A stretch of DNA of 64,000 nucleotides from Trichomonas vaginalis G3 (GCF_026262505.1 NC_067206.1:21963896-22027895); one strand, 5' to 3'. Positions 10,705 through 21,562 are shown, counted from the stretch's first letter. The notes: a model not told the origin generated them from the sequence alone. Program-made: numbers and translations.

Positions 10705-11571
10705 TTAAAACAAATCAAATTTCTGTTTGATTAACATAACAATACTATGTGTAACACTTATATGTTCAGCATCAAATTGCATTCCATCTATAGATCTCTC
10801 CTGTTTTCCTGTAACACCGTCATAAGAACCGGCTTCAAGCATTTCATCAAGAAGTTGGCTTTGTTGGTCGCATAATTCAATGAACATCTTTGCTGTTTCT
10901 TTATCTTCAGACAAAGCAATAAGTGCCGCAGCTAAAGCGAGACTTCCCCAATGTGAGCAGCCAGACATGATTAATGTGTCACATAATGTGCATGCAACGT
11001 CAGCACCTCTGGCAATGCATTCAAGATTGCCGGCGCCGCATTCCTGTAATCTATCGCAGATACTTATAACTTTGTAAGGATATTTAATTTCTGGGTCTAA
11101 AGATGATTTAAGGAGTTTGTCAAGCTTGATAACAGAGTTGTTGATTACTTCTCCTTGTGGTGATAGGTAATCTAATGATTTTTTGCATTTTGAAGGCCTT
11201 CCAACTGTTACAAGGAATGACATATCTTTTGATATCTTTTCAACGTCATCAAAAACGTATACTGGAGCATTTTTAACGGCACTAATTACAACTAATGCTG
11301 CATAAGAATCTGTTAAAACATTTGTGTTAAATCCAAGACTGCGTAATGTTCTGCAAAGTATTCCTGCTCCAATAGGACCATCTGTTTCACAATTTCCATT
11401 AAAATAGCATGAACCTGTTAAGATGAACGATGGTTTCTTTTTGTCACATTCAAGTAACATGTGTGCCGCTTCACCAATACTTCCATTCATCCATTCTTTA
11501 GAAGCTAAAACATTTTGTGGGTCTACAAAAACAATTGATTCGAGATTTTCGAGGATTTCTTGATTATCCAT
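10705..11571 (-). CDS. D-glutamate cyclase-like (DUF4392-type) protein
   Basis: A 288-residue protein resembling the C-terminal domain of D-glutamate cyclase, a mitochondrial enzyme in animals that turns D-glutamate into 5-oxo-D-proline, with free-standing relatives in bacteria. Family-like features are FILTGSCYFNGNCETDGPIGA (two blocks) at about residue 50, a Rossmann-like LCRTLRSLGFNTNVLTDSY, and a late glycine-rich stretch ECGAGNLECIARGADV. It lacks the N-terminal half of the animal protein and has no targeting peptide. The substrate in trichomonads is unknown and the match is by pattern only. Confidence 0.55.
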   Translation of the reverse strand: MDNQEILENLESIVFVDPQNVLASKEWMNGSIGEAAHMLLECDKKKPSFILTGSCYFNGNCETDGPIGAGILCRTLRSLGFNTNVLTDSYAALVVISAVKNAPVYVFDDVEKISKDMSFLVTVGRPSKCKKSLDYLSPQGEVINNSVIKLDKLLKSSLDPEIKYPYKVISICDRLQECGAGNLECIARGADVACTLCDTLIMSGCSHWGSLALAAALIALSEDKETAKMFIELCDQQSQLLDEMLEAGSYDGVTGKQERSIDGMQFDAEHISVTHSIVMLIKQKFDLF

Positions 11572-11959
11572 TATGTCAAAAATTTTGTGAATTATTATTC
11601 AAAAAATCGAAATATAGATTAGCTACAAAATACTGTACACATTTTTCTATGATATTAATCAAAATTAGCAGTAACATCAGATGGGAAAGTTCATTGTGTT
11701 TGGTTCGTAATCACAGTGTTGTTGATTAGTTTGTGCATTGTAGAACCATTTTGCATCATATGCTTGAGTTAAAATGACTATTAACATAAATTCACATGAG
11801 ATAAGCATGAAATTTTGTATTATAGGAATTCTATCATTGAAATAATGCAATATTTGTGTGTTAGAATTAAGGCGCATGATAATGGACTTTATAATCGATA
11901 CTCACAAATAAAAATGAATTGCCGATCATATTTTGAATAATTTATCCGTTATTTATCAA
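11572..11959. other. divergent intergenic region
   Basis: Spacer between two divergent genes. No coding frame is convincing. Confidence 0.4.
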
Positions 11960-12358
11960 ATGCAACAGTCTCCAACACTTAAAGGAAATTGGTACGAAGA
12001 ACGCTATTACGATGCTGATACAAGAAAGAACATCCTTGAGCCACGTGTACGTCCGAAGAATGATGAAGTTGAAAACATTCCAAGAATCACTCGCCAAAAT
12101 AAACCTGATGCTGATGTATATTCTTACGATGCTGATACATCAGATCGTTGGGTAACAGATAAGATGGCCTCATATGTAGTCCATCGCGAACATGAAATGA
12201 CACTTACAGAGCGCCGCATGAATGCAAGCCCAGAGTATATGGCTAAAATTCTCAGCTGCGAATCACCGAAATATTTACCAAATTATAGTCTTAAGCCAAT
12301 CACTCCAGAAGAACAATTCACAACAACAAACATGGAAGCTTTCAAGCGCTTTAATTAA
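11960..12358 (+). CDS. small protein, possibly a ciliary microtubule-inner protein
   Basis: A 132-residue protein counted from the first ATG at 11960; the upstream in-frame TTG is not a likely start. It is polar, low in cysteine, has no membrane segment and ends FKRFN. The early motif LKGNWYEERYY resembles the GNWxEER motif of the ciliary doublet protein CFAP107, and the two YDADT repeats suggest a filament-binding extended peptide. Trichomonads have flagella, so a microtubule-inner-protein role is plausible. This rests on one short motif and is tentative. Confidence 0.4.
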   Translation: MQQSPTLKGNWYEERYYDADTRKNILEPRVRPKNDEVENIPRITRQNKPDADVYSYDADTSDRWVTDKMASYVVHREHEMTLTERRMNASPEYMAKILSCESPKYLPNYSLKPITPEEQFTTTNMEAFKRFN

Positions 12359-12952
12359 GTTTCCCTGATCATCTTTCTATGAATAATCATAAATTTGTCT
12401 AATTTTACTTCTCAAAGAAAAATTAATTTTTAATTCCCATAAAAATAGAAGCATTGTTTTAATTTTTCTATGTTTGGGGATGTTTACGCATACAACGCAT
12501 CCATAAGTCTAAAACTTTTTAAGAAATTTATGAACTCAATTTTGAAAATCTTATGAAGGAGAAAGAATTAGATCCGTCATATGATTTTGCTATTAATGGT
12601 ACCTATAATAATGTACTTGTAGTTTATAGATAGATATAAATCGATTTTTTGATATATCGTTATGACCATTTCTTAAGAACATAATGAAACCATAGAGTAT
12701 CATAGCTTCATGCGATAAGTATATGTTCTCTGAATATGACTATATACCTGACCATCTAGATTATTTGCTATTTTGCTTCTTCTTTTGTGGCAATTGGAGA
12801 TTTGTAACAGTATGTATTAGAGTCTTTTGTAATTTTGTTAACTAAAATGTATTTGAAGGAAAAATTAATTATTGATAAATATCCAAATAAATGAATGACA
12901 TTTTTATTTTATAGGCAATTAAATATATATATCTATAATGTAAATAGACAGC
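12359..12952. other. spacer between convergent genes
   Basis: AT-rich 3' spacer between convergent genes. No feature is recognised. Confidence 0.4.
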
Positions 12953-13471
12953 TTAACCGATGACACCAAGGATTGGGTCAATAAGATTACCAGTAGCGGA
13001 GATATGGATTTGATCCTTATGAGGAACAGCTGTGATGATTTTTACACGGATGACTGTCTTGGATCCAAGAGTCTTTCCTCCATTCTTTTGTTTGTATGTA
13101 AGGGTTTCTGGTTCAAAATCATAATCCTTTTCTAGGAGGGTCTTTGGAACAGCGACCGTTAACGGTCCTGCATTAGCCATGATCGCAAATTCATTGAGGA
13201 TCATAATTTTAGCGTCGATAACTAAATCTTCGTAAGGTCTGAGAACAAGAGCTTTAAATTTAACGCTGTATGAGGCACAGCCAGTTCTTGATGAAACGCG
13301 GCCTTTTCCAATTTCAATAATCTTTGTAATTTTCAAAATAAGGCCTTTGCCAAGCATAAACTGGCCTTCTTTCTGATGTTTCAACTGCTTTTCAATTGTC
13401 TGGCTTGTTCCTTGTGAAAGGAATATTGGTAGAAGTTTAAGCTGATGCTCTAATTCTACCTCGAAAAACAT
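12953..13471 (-). CDS. RPB7: RNA polymerase II subunit RPB7
   Basis: RPB7 forms the stalk of RNA polymerase II with RPB4 and binds emerging RNA. The sequence starts MFFEVELEHQLKLLPIFLS (family MFYHISLEHEILLHP). It has the N-terminal RNP-like domain with GKGRVSSRTGCASYSVKFKA and ends with an S1/OB domain and ISATGNLIDPILGVIG (human FAIGSLMDDYLGLVS). The open frame extends 10 codons upstream to an ATG at 13501, but family members begin at the internal MFFEV, so I place the start at 13471. The length of about 172 residues is normal. Confidence 0.85.
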   Translation of the reverse strand: MFFEVELEHQLKLLPIFLSQGTSQTIEKQLKHQKEGQFMLGKGLILKITKIIEIGKGRVSSRTGCASYSVKFKALVLRPYEDLVIDAKIMILNEFAIMANAGPLTVAVPKTLLEKDYDFEPETLTYKQKNGGKTLGSKTVIRVKIITAVPHKDQIHISATGNLIDPILGVIG

Positions 13472-13967
13472 TGTCAAAGCCGCCCATTTAAAATTTGACA
13501 TATAACAAATATGAGTTTACGTGTCAAAAATAATTACTCGAAATCAAAATATTCCAATAAGTAGTAAGTCCATATATAGTTAAAAATAAAAAATCCATAA
13601 AAGATCAAATTTTGGATATTATAATTTAATTTGCTCATAAAAAAAGCATTATTAGAATGATTTAATAAAATACATTACAAGCAGGCTTTATTTTAATAAG
13701 TTTCAACTTCCTAATTTGTTGTTTCTGTTAAATATGATAATTTCTGAAAATAAAAATGATGAACGAAGCAAAGTATGTAATAACAGATTGACAGACTCGT
13801 CGTAATTGGTTTCTGGATTACAATGTGTCGATTTTAATATGAATTCGAAAAAAATGATCGAATAAAGTAAATATTGTGTTTTTGATTGAATATATTCATG
13901 TAATACGTAAATCATTCATGTACTTGTAATTAAATATGAACAAATTAAGTAAATAATTGTTCAATTG
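13472..13967. other. intergenic spacer
   Basis: Spacer upstream of RPB7 and downstream of SGT1. It is AT-rich, and the short frames in it are not supported. Confidence 0.4.
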
Positions 13968-14657
13968 TTATATTTCGATATCATCCCAATTAACACATTG
14001 AACTTTCTTTATCTTCAACTCTATTGATGAATCATTGATAACAAAAAAGCTTTGGCTAGTATTAATTTCTCTTGGCAAATTCAAATGAACAGAAATTGGT
14101 CTTTGCTTTTTAACGTAGACTTCAACTGATGTAGGATTAAATGTGACTGTTAATTCTTCTTCTTTTACATCTTTGATAAAAAGACGAATTGCAAGAAGTT
14201 GATTTGTTTGATAAAATTCTTTTTTGACATCTGAAATGATGTCAGGTTGGAATAAAAAGATGTTTGGAGCATTTGGAGAATTTTCTATTGAAATGTGTGC
14301 TTTAACACGCGTAAGCCATTGTTTTGTTTCCGGAGTAGATCCCATTTTGTCGGCTGTTTCAAATGCAATTAAAGCAGTATCCCATTCTTGAAGACTATAT
14401 AAGCACTGTCCCTTTAAAATTAAAATTTCAGGCAAAATCCATCCATTTTCTTCTGCTTTTTTCAAGCATTCTAGCGCATTTGCAGGGTTTCCGAGCTTAA
14501 AATAGCAATATGCTTGTTTTCTAATTAATAAAGGAGTCATTATACGTCGAGATGATCTAATTAGCCTAAGTGCATCATCATATCTTTCAGTATCTACTAA
14601 TTCTATGACGGATGTTTCTAGAACAAATTCAGATGATGGAAAACTAACCTCATCCAT
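13968..14657 (-). CDS. SGT1-like co-chaperone (TPR plus CS domain, no SGS tail)
   Basis: SGT1 links HSP90 to client complexes such as SCF ubiquitin ligases and kinetochore proteins. Residues from about 15 to 125 form three TPR-like helical hairpins (ALRLIRSSRR, YCYFKLGNPANALECLKKAEENG in two parts, LYSLQEWDTALIAFETADKMG). From about 140 a CS domain follows (FYQTNQLLAIRLFIKDV, VYVKKQRPISVHLNLP, SIELKIKKV) ending VNWDDIEI, as in SGT1 (VRWEKLE). The protein ends at the CS domain, so the usual C-terminal SGS domain is missing. The start is placed at the internal MDEV (14657), because the 13 upstream codons read like a leader containing TCATTTTTTT. Confidence 0.75.
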   Translation of the reverse strand: MDEVSFPSSEFVLETSVIELVDTERYDDALRLIRSSRRIMTPLLIRKQAYCYFKLGNPANALECLKKAEENGWILPEILILKGQCLYSLQEWDTALIAFETADKMGSTPETKQWLTRVKAHISIENSPNAPNIFLFQPDIISDVKKEFYQTNQLLAIRLFIKDVKEEELTVTFNPTSVEVYVKKQRPISVHLNLPREINTSQSFFVINDSSIELKIKKVQCVNWDDIEI

Positions 14658-15797
14658 AAAAAACAGATAAAAAAATGAAAATTTGACAAATTTCATAAGA
14701 ATATAATTAATGTCTTGTCTTTTAAGTTCGCATTACGTCAGTAGGTAGAATTTATATTTTCACTATCATTAACTATCAGGAGATGAACTCCAAAAATAAC
14801 CATTTCTAAAAAATTACGATCCAAGGTGTAGAATGATTGAGAAAATTTGCAGTTGAACAAAAATGTATCATTTGCAATGATTTAAAAATTCACAAAAAAT
14901 AATTATTGGTGCTTTTTGGAAGAATTTTATTAATTTATAAACTTTATTTTCCAATTTTTAATTTTTTTTTGATCCTCGGCGACTTCATTATGCTATATTT
15001 AGAGCGTTCCAATGCTAAATTTAGCTTTTTATAAAACTTGCCTTTGGCTCTTATGAATTTAGAATTAGAATGAAACTCTTTTTACATCCCAAATGAAAAA
15101 CAAATGATTACATGCAATTTGCTTCAAAATTTTAATTTATCATAGTTAGAAGTAGAATATTTAATATCAAAATGATTCCAAATTACTCAAATGAACTATA
15201 CAACAATCAAATAATATATTTTCTTCCGAACGTTGAACATAATATATTGAAATCATAACTTAATTCCACTGTTTACTGAAAATTTCATTTATGAAAACCA
15301 AAAATGAGATAGTTTTGCCTTGTATAAGAAAGCCAATAACTACTTTTCTTGTTGTAAGTACAGAAATTGTATGAAATCACAAAGTTTTTATATATTCATT
15401 AAGCATTTCAATTGAGAACTTTTAATGATGGGTTTAGTCAATGATTGCTGAACGATAAAACATATCTTATTGAAAATAACTAATCAGCTAACATGTATTA
15501 TCGATTCTGAGGAATTTGATTGATTTCAATTAACAAATTTGAGAAATTATCAATTTAGTAATGCAATTTTTTCCAGATATCATGATAGATAATATACAAG
15601 TCTTTTTGGTGTGGTCTCTCTCAAAAATTGGCATTTCAGAAATTTATTACTGAAATTTACAATTTAAGCTTGAAAATATGATCTTTTCATCTAATCTATA
15701 ATCAATATATTTGCAAAATTATCCTTCAAAAATTTTGTCAGTCATTGACTAAAATTTCATTGTTCATCGTCTCAGGTAGGATTGCTTATTATTGTAA
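14658..15797. other. gene-free AT-rich DNA
   Basis: About 1.1 kb without a supported gene, leading into the foldback element. Confidence 0.4.
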
Positions 15798-15960
15798 TAA
15801 ACAGAAATTCATCAAAAGTGACAGCTCTCATTTTTTTGACATTTGTAAATTCTAAATTGAATGAGAAAAATGAAATAATACTAAGCATAATACAATATTC
15901 TAGATTTAATTATAATTAGGAAAAAGTTAGTTTTGAGAGTACTTTTCATAGGCATATAGA

Positions 15961-16386
15961 AATCTTCTGAAAAATAATATCACATAAACTCATATTATTT
16001 TCTAATATATAACTATTTTATATAAAAATCAAATTCAATGATCTTAAAAGCGAAGGATAAACCTCAAAATTTACGAATATAATGAGTGGGAATATAATGC
16101 TTATCTATCATAAAACCATATGAAATATCAATTTTTGCTTTACGCCTAATTTTTGACGACAATTAGCAAAAATGTTAAATGTTAACACTCAGTCCATTTG
16201 AATATGAAAAATAAAATTGACTTTGATTAAATGTTTTTATTTATCATGCAATTCTTCTTGCGACCAAAGATTTGAATAAAAGTTCAAAAAATAAGATAGC
16301 TTAAAAAATAATATACGGTAGTGTTTACTAATAGATGAATAGTATATAAATTCTATTAAAATGGATTTGATCCAAAAAATATAAAA
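15961..16386. repeat. left arm of long inverted repeat
   Basis: Reverse complement of 16450-16878 with only a few differences (for example a 2-bp insertion next to the loop in the right arm). It is AT-rich with no coding frame. Confidence 0.85.
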
Positions 16387-16449
16387 CCAAAAATAATTGT
16401 TATAATTTAAATGAAGAAGTAATTTAAAACGATTTTATTTATGATCAAA

Positions 16450-16878
16450 TTTTATATATTTTTTGGATCAAATCCATTTTAATAGAATTTATATACTATT
16501 CATCTATTAGTAAACACTACCGTACATTATTTTTTAAGCTATCTTATTTTTTGAACTTTTATTCAAATCTTTGGTCGCAAGAAGAATTGCATGATAAATA
16601 AAAACATTTAATCAAAGTCAATTTTATTTTTCATATTCAAATGGACTGAGTGTTAACATTTAACATTTTTTGCTAATTGTCGTCAAAAATTAGGCGTAAA
16701 GCAAAAATTGATATTTCATATGGTTTTATGATAGATAAGCATTATATTCCCACTCATTATATTCGTAAATTTTGAGGTTTATCCTTCGCTTTTAAGATCA
16801 TTGAATTTGATTTTTATATAAAATAGTTATATATTAGAAAATAATATGAGTTTATGTGATATTATTTTTCAGAAGATT
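16450..16878. repeat. right arm of long inverted repeat
   Basis: Partner of 15961-16386. The pair would form a stem of about 426 bp if the strand were single, or a large cruciform. Confidence 0.85.
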
Positions 16879-17216
16879 TTGTGTTCTTCTTCAAAATTTT
16901 ATTTTTTATTAAAAAGAATCTTTACAAAATATACATTTACTTTAATTAATATTTAAAAACGTGCTCTATCAAAAGTTCCAAAAATTCAATATTTTAGCTT
17001 TTCTGAGGTGTCACTTTTGATGAATTTCTGTTTACAACATTATTAGCGAAGAAATAGGTATTACCCCCCTGTGATTAATTGAGTAGAAATTCAGCGGTTA
17101 ATTGTAGGTTTCTTTCAAACACTCAGAATTTAGTATTTGATATGAGAGCTCTCACAAAATTTGTTTCTGAATTCTTACTTTACTAATTTTAATTAGAGCG
17201 TATAGAAATTCTAGGA

Positions 17217-17810
17217 ATGAACCCCATCCAACTTCTTCCTGCTGTACGACCTATTATTTCAACTTCTTTATCTAAAAATGGAAAACAATCCAAATGCAAA
17301 TTCACTCGCGAAGACGATTTAAAGCTTATATCATTAGTTATGAGCCGTCCAGAAAGAGACTGGGTCTGGATTTCACAGCAAATGGCTAACAGAAACCCCA
17401 GACAATGTAGAGAAAGATGGTACAATTACTTAGATCCTTCATTACAAAAGGGCGGATGGACACCAGAAGAAGACCAGTTACTTATAGAGAAAAAGAAAGA
17501 AATGGGTCCTCACTGGAACGCTATAGCGCGATTCTTTGCTGGTAGATCCGGTAACTCCGTTCGAAATCGTTGGTTATTGATTATGCGTCATGAAGAGAAA
17601 AATAATACAGATGTTCCTGAACCTGTAGAGGTTAAGATACCTCCTATTATTCCGGCTGGCATAGAAGTAGAAACTGAAGTTTTGCACCCTCAAACGAATA
17701 TTTCTTTAGATGAAAAGCTTGACTCAATTCTCATGCCTCGAGAAGATGTCAATATGTTTAATACTTCTGTTGATGACTTTGATTTCTTGCTCAATTTTGA
17801 ACTTCATTAG
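17217..17810 (+). CDS. R2R3 Myb-like DNA-binding protein
   Basis: A 197-residue trichomonad-type Myb regulator. Two SANT/Myb repeats occupy about residues 26-125. R2 holds FTREDDLKLISLV, W-WISQQM and RNPRQCRERWYNYLDP; R3 holds GGWTPEEDQLLIEKKKEMG, HWNAIARFFAGRSGNSVRNRW. The tryptophans and the recognition-helix residues RQCRERW and SVRNRW are present. The tail (about 130-197) is acidic and proline-rich and could be an activation segment. In T. vaginalis such proteins bind MRE sites near promoters of iron-responsive genes; the target here is unknown. Confidence 0.9.
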   Translation: MNPIQLLPAVRPIISTSLSKNGKQSKCKFTREDDLKLISLVMSRPERDWVWISQQMANRNPRQCRERWYNYLDPSLQKGGWTPEEDQLLIEKKKEMGPHWNAIARFFAGRSGNSVRNRWLLIMRHEEKNNTDVPEPVEVKIPPIIPAGIEVETEVLHPQTNISLDEKLDSILMPREDVNMFNTSVDDFDFLLNFELH

Positions 17811-19014
17811 ATCTATTTTGTTTTTTTATTTCTTTCTAGTATGTAAATGCTTTGTTGTTATTTATAAATATCCTTAGACATCATATCAAAAGCGCGCTCC
17901 AGATTCTCTTTATGTCTTTATTTCTATTGCATTCATTTAATCCGAATTTTATGAATAAATATCATGTGATTCAATTCTCTATATAGGTATCTTCAATATG
18001 TCAATATTATCTTAATCTTAAATTTGATCATTTCAGGTGGATTAGGAAATCTATAACTTCAAATACATGACTTCGAACAATTAAGTATAAGAATGAGAAG
18101 CCACTATCCAAAAAAGTAGTTCTCGTAGATCGGACATCAGAAATCCCACATAATCTGTAGGCAAATTTATTATTGTTGATTTTCTATGAGGTTTTGACGA
18201 CCCAAATCCGAATCAAGTAATAAAGATCTTATGGATAGGAGTTAATGAGCTTTGCAATATCTATCGGCTATTAATATATGGAGTCTTAATTAATAATTAG
18301 ATGTATCAAACAATCAGTTATACACATCAACTATCCTCATTCTCCTTATCTTTTATTATGTAAAAGTTGCGTGTTCTATTGATTTTCATCAAATCGGAAA
18401 CGATGAAAATGAATTATTCGGGCTCAAAATAGCACTACTTTATTAAAAAAGCTTAAGTATCATGATCCTTCTGGATCGCACGCATTGCCTATGAGTAATA
18501 CATGAAAAATGATTCTAGTAATGAACTCCAATATATTTTTTGCCAAAATAATCGGCATCTTATTACATCGTTAATATTTGACAAAAAAAATATTGAAAAT
18601 CTGTGCTTCATTATTCTTGCTTATATACAGACATTATTTGATGAACATATAAATAAAAGCTAGCATGGGTGTCATTATTCTTGTGAAATCAGTTGAGTTA
18701 TATATTACCCAATAAATTTCAATAAGATAAGCTTAAAATAAAGAATATCCTTGAATACAGATCAGTGATTAAGCTATTATAACTACTAAATTATCCTATT
18801 TTTAAGCATACGTGGCTGAATAATGAAAAGAAGAAGATTATTTTCGATATCGCTGGTAATGTGGGAAATTTCCATGAATCACAAATTTATTATACATCCA
18901 AATCTCTTATCAATTCTTGATTTTCATTTACTGGAATTAACAGGTCATGGTCGAGCTGAGCCAAACCTCTAAAATCTCAGAAATTTGGCGGTTTTAAGGC
19001 GTCCTTTTTGATCT
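17811..19014. other. intergenic spacer
   Basis: About 1.2 kb of AT-rich DNA. No gene is supported. A pyrimidine-rich TCCTTTTTGATCT lies directly before the RPS25 ATG. Confidence 0.4.
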
Positions 19015-19362
19015 ATGTCCGCTAAAGGAGGCGCTCGTAAGAAATGGACCAAGGCTACAAACAAGGAGAAACGTGAGTGGGCCGTCATCATCACACCAGA
19101 ACAAGCTGCTGATATGGCTAAGTCCGTTCCAAAGAACAAGGTCATCTCCGCCGGCAAGCTCGCTGAGCGTTATAAAATCTCCCTTACATGCGCTCGCAAG
19201 GCTCTCGAGGCTTTAACAGCTGAGGGCAAGATCGTTCCAGTCATCAACGGTCACGACCTCAAGTGCTATGGCCCACACCCAGATCATGTTGTTGAGAAAG
19301 TTGAAGAGGTCAAGGAAGAAGCCAAGAAGCCAGCTGGCAAGAAGGGTGGCAAGAAGCAGTAA
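19015..19362 (+). CDS. RPS25: 40S ribosomal protein eS25
   Basis: A 115-residue eS25, located at the head of the small subunit near the tRNA exit site. After a basic N-terminus (KGGARKKWTKATNKEKREW) comes the winged-helix core: VPKNKVISAGKLAERYKIS, ARKALEALTAEGKIVPV. The C-terminal tail is Lys/Gly-rich (KKPAGKKGGKKQ), where most eS25 proteins end sooner. GC content and codon use are clearly higher than in neighbouring genes, as expected for a highly expressed gene. The start is fixed by the initiator-like TCCTTTTTGATCT just upstream. Confidence 0.9.
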   Translation: MSAKGGARKKWTKATNKEKREWAVIITPEQAADMAKSVPKNKVISAGKLAERYKISLTCARKALEALTAEGKIVPVINGHDLKCYGPHPDHVVEKVEEVKEEAKKPAGKKGGKKQ

Positions 19363-19905
19363 ATTTTGAATCTCTTCTAATTTCGAATATTACTCGTTTT
19401 GTTGTTATCCCTGCAAAACCTTTTTCTCGCACACATAAACATATGATAAATCTACTTAATTATTTTTCTTTTCTACTTGTTTTTTTTGGTCCTAAAAAAT
19501 TTTGGATTCTGATTTGACCAAAGATTGAAAAATTGTCACATATACCATCCATTTCCAATATCTACATTAATATTTTAAGTTCGAAATATCCTTGCATGAC
19601 ATGATATAAGTAGATATCACACATTTACTACTATTTAAACACGTAAATAAGATAAATATATCTCTTATAAAAATTAAGATTAATATGATATGAAATGCCT
19701 CACAAATATTAGTAATTTTTAGATTTTCAAATTGTATTTTTTAAATTTTTTAATGAATGAGGTTCTGAAACTTTTCATTCTCATATCAGAAAGCTACCAC
19801 ACATATCCTCTCATTTAATTCTTCTTTATCAAAGAAATTAAAAAAAAATTATTTGTTTTTAATCTTCTTTAGAGAACAATAAATAACGCAATCTAAGTTT
19901 TTATT
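19363..19905. other. spacer between convergent genes
   Basis: AT-rich 3' spacer with T-runs. No feature is recognised. Confidence 0.4.
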
Positions 19906-21234
19906 CTAACACAACTCTCCAAAAACACTAACTTTGGAAATTCTAAGAATATTATTATATTTCGATTTTGGATGTCTCTCTATATGCAAATGATTCAACA
20001 AGAATGGGGTATCAGGTTTGTAATTGTAAATACCAGGGTGCGATGCAGGAACTTCAATTAAATCCGGTTTGCCATTTAAGGCGATAAAAAGGGATTCAGG
20101 GGCTTTCATCATTGTTCCATGATTATTAACAATGGATTGTATGGCAATTGAATGACATTTTGCTCTAATTTTATTGAATGAAATGTTAAAGTATGGATTT
20201 CCTTCAATTTCATCAGAACTACAGTAATATTTGTCATTTGAGAAGATCTTGACTAGAGAAAGCTCTGGAATATTCGATGGAGATGCATCCAAAGAGAAAA
20301 CTTCGAAATCAAAAGCTTTATCCTTCATATTTGTTGCTTTGCAAACACTTTGAACAATATCACAGACACCTTGTTCATTGTGATTAAATTCTTGAATAGA
20401 ATATAAAGAAACAAGAAAATTATATGAAAAATTATAAAAATCTTGTTTTTGAAATGATTCAAAGAACTTTGACATTGTTTTACGTCTGTAATCTAATATG
20501 TTACTAAATATTTTCTTTGAAACTGAAAATGGAATCCAATTTATGTTATAGTTCAAAACATAAGACTGAATATCATCAAAATTAAAATCTAAGGTAGAAG
20601 ATAACTTTTCTTTGTCTTCTTGACTGATATTAGTATATTTCTGGCAAACACGCGAAATTAGAAGAAATCTTTCGTTTGAAAGCAAGGATTTGTAATATTT
20701 TGACTTAACTATCTCTAGTAGATGCTCGATGTAGATATGCTTGAATATTTTCTGTTTCTGACTTTCAGAAGATTGAGAAATAAGTAAAATGATTTGATCA
20801 ATGTATTCTAAAGAGAATTTAAGGCAGCCACACTTGCAAAATTGTTTGATGCAATCAACTGTTGGTCCATCTGGGAATATTTTAGAAAAATAAAATTTTA
20901 ATATTTTTATCATATATTCGCAGCCGTAATACTCGGAGATTGAAATAAGAGGAATCAAAGATTTGCGTGTAACTCTAAGTTGACCTGAATAAAGAGCTGA
21001 AATAAAAGTTTTAAATTCTGAAAGGGGATTGAACGGAATTGTATAGTCACTGATGCTTTCTGCGCTATCTGCAAACAATTTATGAAAATATTTGCAGTTG
21101 TAAGCCAGAAAAATCTTGTGGGCAGGAATAACTTCTTTATTTGTATGAATAGATATATCAGTAAACTCATTAACGAAGAAAAACTTATTGTAATGATAAG
21201 GAAGAATATTGTCAATGATGAATTCTTGGCTCAT
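19906..21234 (-). CDS. BTB/POZ-domain protein
   Basis: A 442-residue protein with an N-terminal BTB fold at about 20-115: FTDISIHTNKEVIPAHKIFLA, CKYFHKLF, then LSEFKTFISALYSGQL. The central part is helical and BACK-like (about 120-300). The C-terminal part (about 300-440) is beta-rich, with KIRAKCHSIAIQSIV and a final FLLNHLHIERH, as in many trichomonad BTB proteins of this size. Such proteins often serve as cullin-3 adaptors, but the substrate is unknown. This is a large lineage-specific family. Confidence 0.75.
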   Translation of the reverse strand: MSQEFIIDNILPYHYNKFFFVNEFTDISIHTNKEVIPAHKIFLAYNCKYFHKLFADSAESISDYTIPFNPLSEFKTFISALYSGQLRVTRKSLIPLISISEYYGCEYMIKILKFYFSKIFPDGPTVDCIKQFCKCGCLKFSLEYIDQIILLISQSSESQKQKIFKHIYIEHLLEIVKSKYYKSLLSNERFLLISRVCQKYTNISQEDKEKLSSTLDFNFDDIQSYVLNYNINWIPFSVSKKIFSNILDYRRKTMSKFFESFQKQDFYNFSYNFLVSLYSIQEFNHNEQGVCDIVQSVCKATNMKDKAFDFEVFSLDASPSNIPELSLVKIFSNDKYYCSSDEIEGNPYFNISFNKIRAKCHSIAIQSIVNNHGTMMKAPESLFIALNGKPDLIEVPASHPGIYNYKPDTPFLLNHLHIERHPKSKYNNILRISKVSVFGELC

Positions 21235-21562
21235 TAACTAATTTTTTTTGTCCCTCTGAAAAAATATGTCACTTTTCAAAACTGTCAAAATAACTTTCCC
21301 ATAGTCGATTTCTACCGGCTGTAAAAATTTTGAGATGTTGACACTTTTGCTACCATTGACATCGCCACAACAAATATTCATATATTTAAATTATTTTCTT
21401 TGCTTTGTGATAATTAAAATTTCTTGAAATATTCAACAATTCAAAATTTCCACATTGTATAAAAAAATCAAGAAAAACATTTTGAAAGAAATCTGATTGA
21501 AAGTCTAATTAAGATGTTCTATCTTGTTCCCGATTGAGTTTTCTTTGATGTGGAAATATTAC
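21235..21562. other. spacer holding a duplicated cohesin-gene fragment
   Basis: Upstream of the BTB gene. It contains a stretch (21311-21375) that is a diverged copy of part of the cohesin SA gene, listed separately, and a TGTCACTTTT motif near 21267. Confidence 0.5.
21311..21375 (-). pseudogene. 65-bp copy of an internal piece of the cohesin SA gene
   Basis: It aligns with 25323-25387 in the same orientation, with about eight or nine differences and one small gap. On the minus strand both encode VNGSKSVNISKFL. It is far too short to act as a gene. Likely a gene-scrap insertion made during repair. Confidence 0.75.

Larger units (their letters stand above)
15798..17034. mobile_element. foldback-type element with 26-bp perfect terminal inverted repeats
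   Basis: The outer ends are exact reverse complements over 26 bp (15798-15823 and 17009-17034, inner end AAAAGTGACA). Inside lies a much longer inverted repeat, 15961-16386 against 16450-16878, near-identical over about 426 bp with a loop of about 63 bp. No transposase frame is seen. No clear target-site duplication is visible at the ends. A non-autonomous foldback DNA element is the simplest reading. The near-identity of the long arms suggests recent formation or ongoing arm-to-arm conversion. Confidence 0.65.

Noticed and set aside
15798-17034. Assembly artefact explanation for the long inverted repeat
   Set aside because: Not excluded, but the two arms differ at a few positions and the 26-bp outer ends pair separately, which a simple mis-join would not produce.
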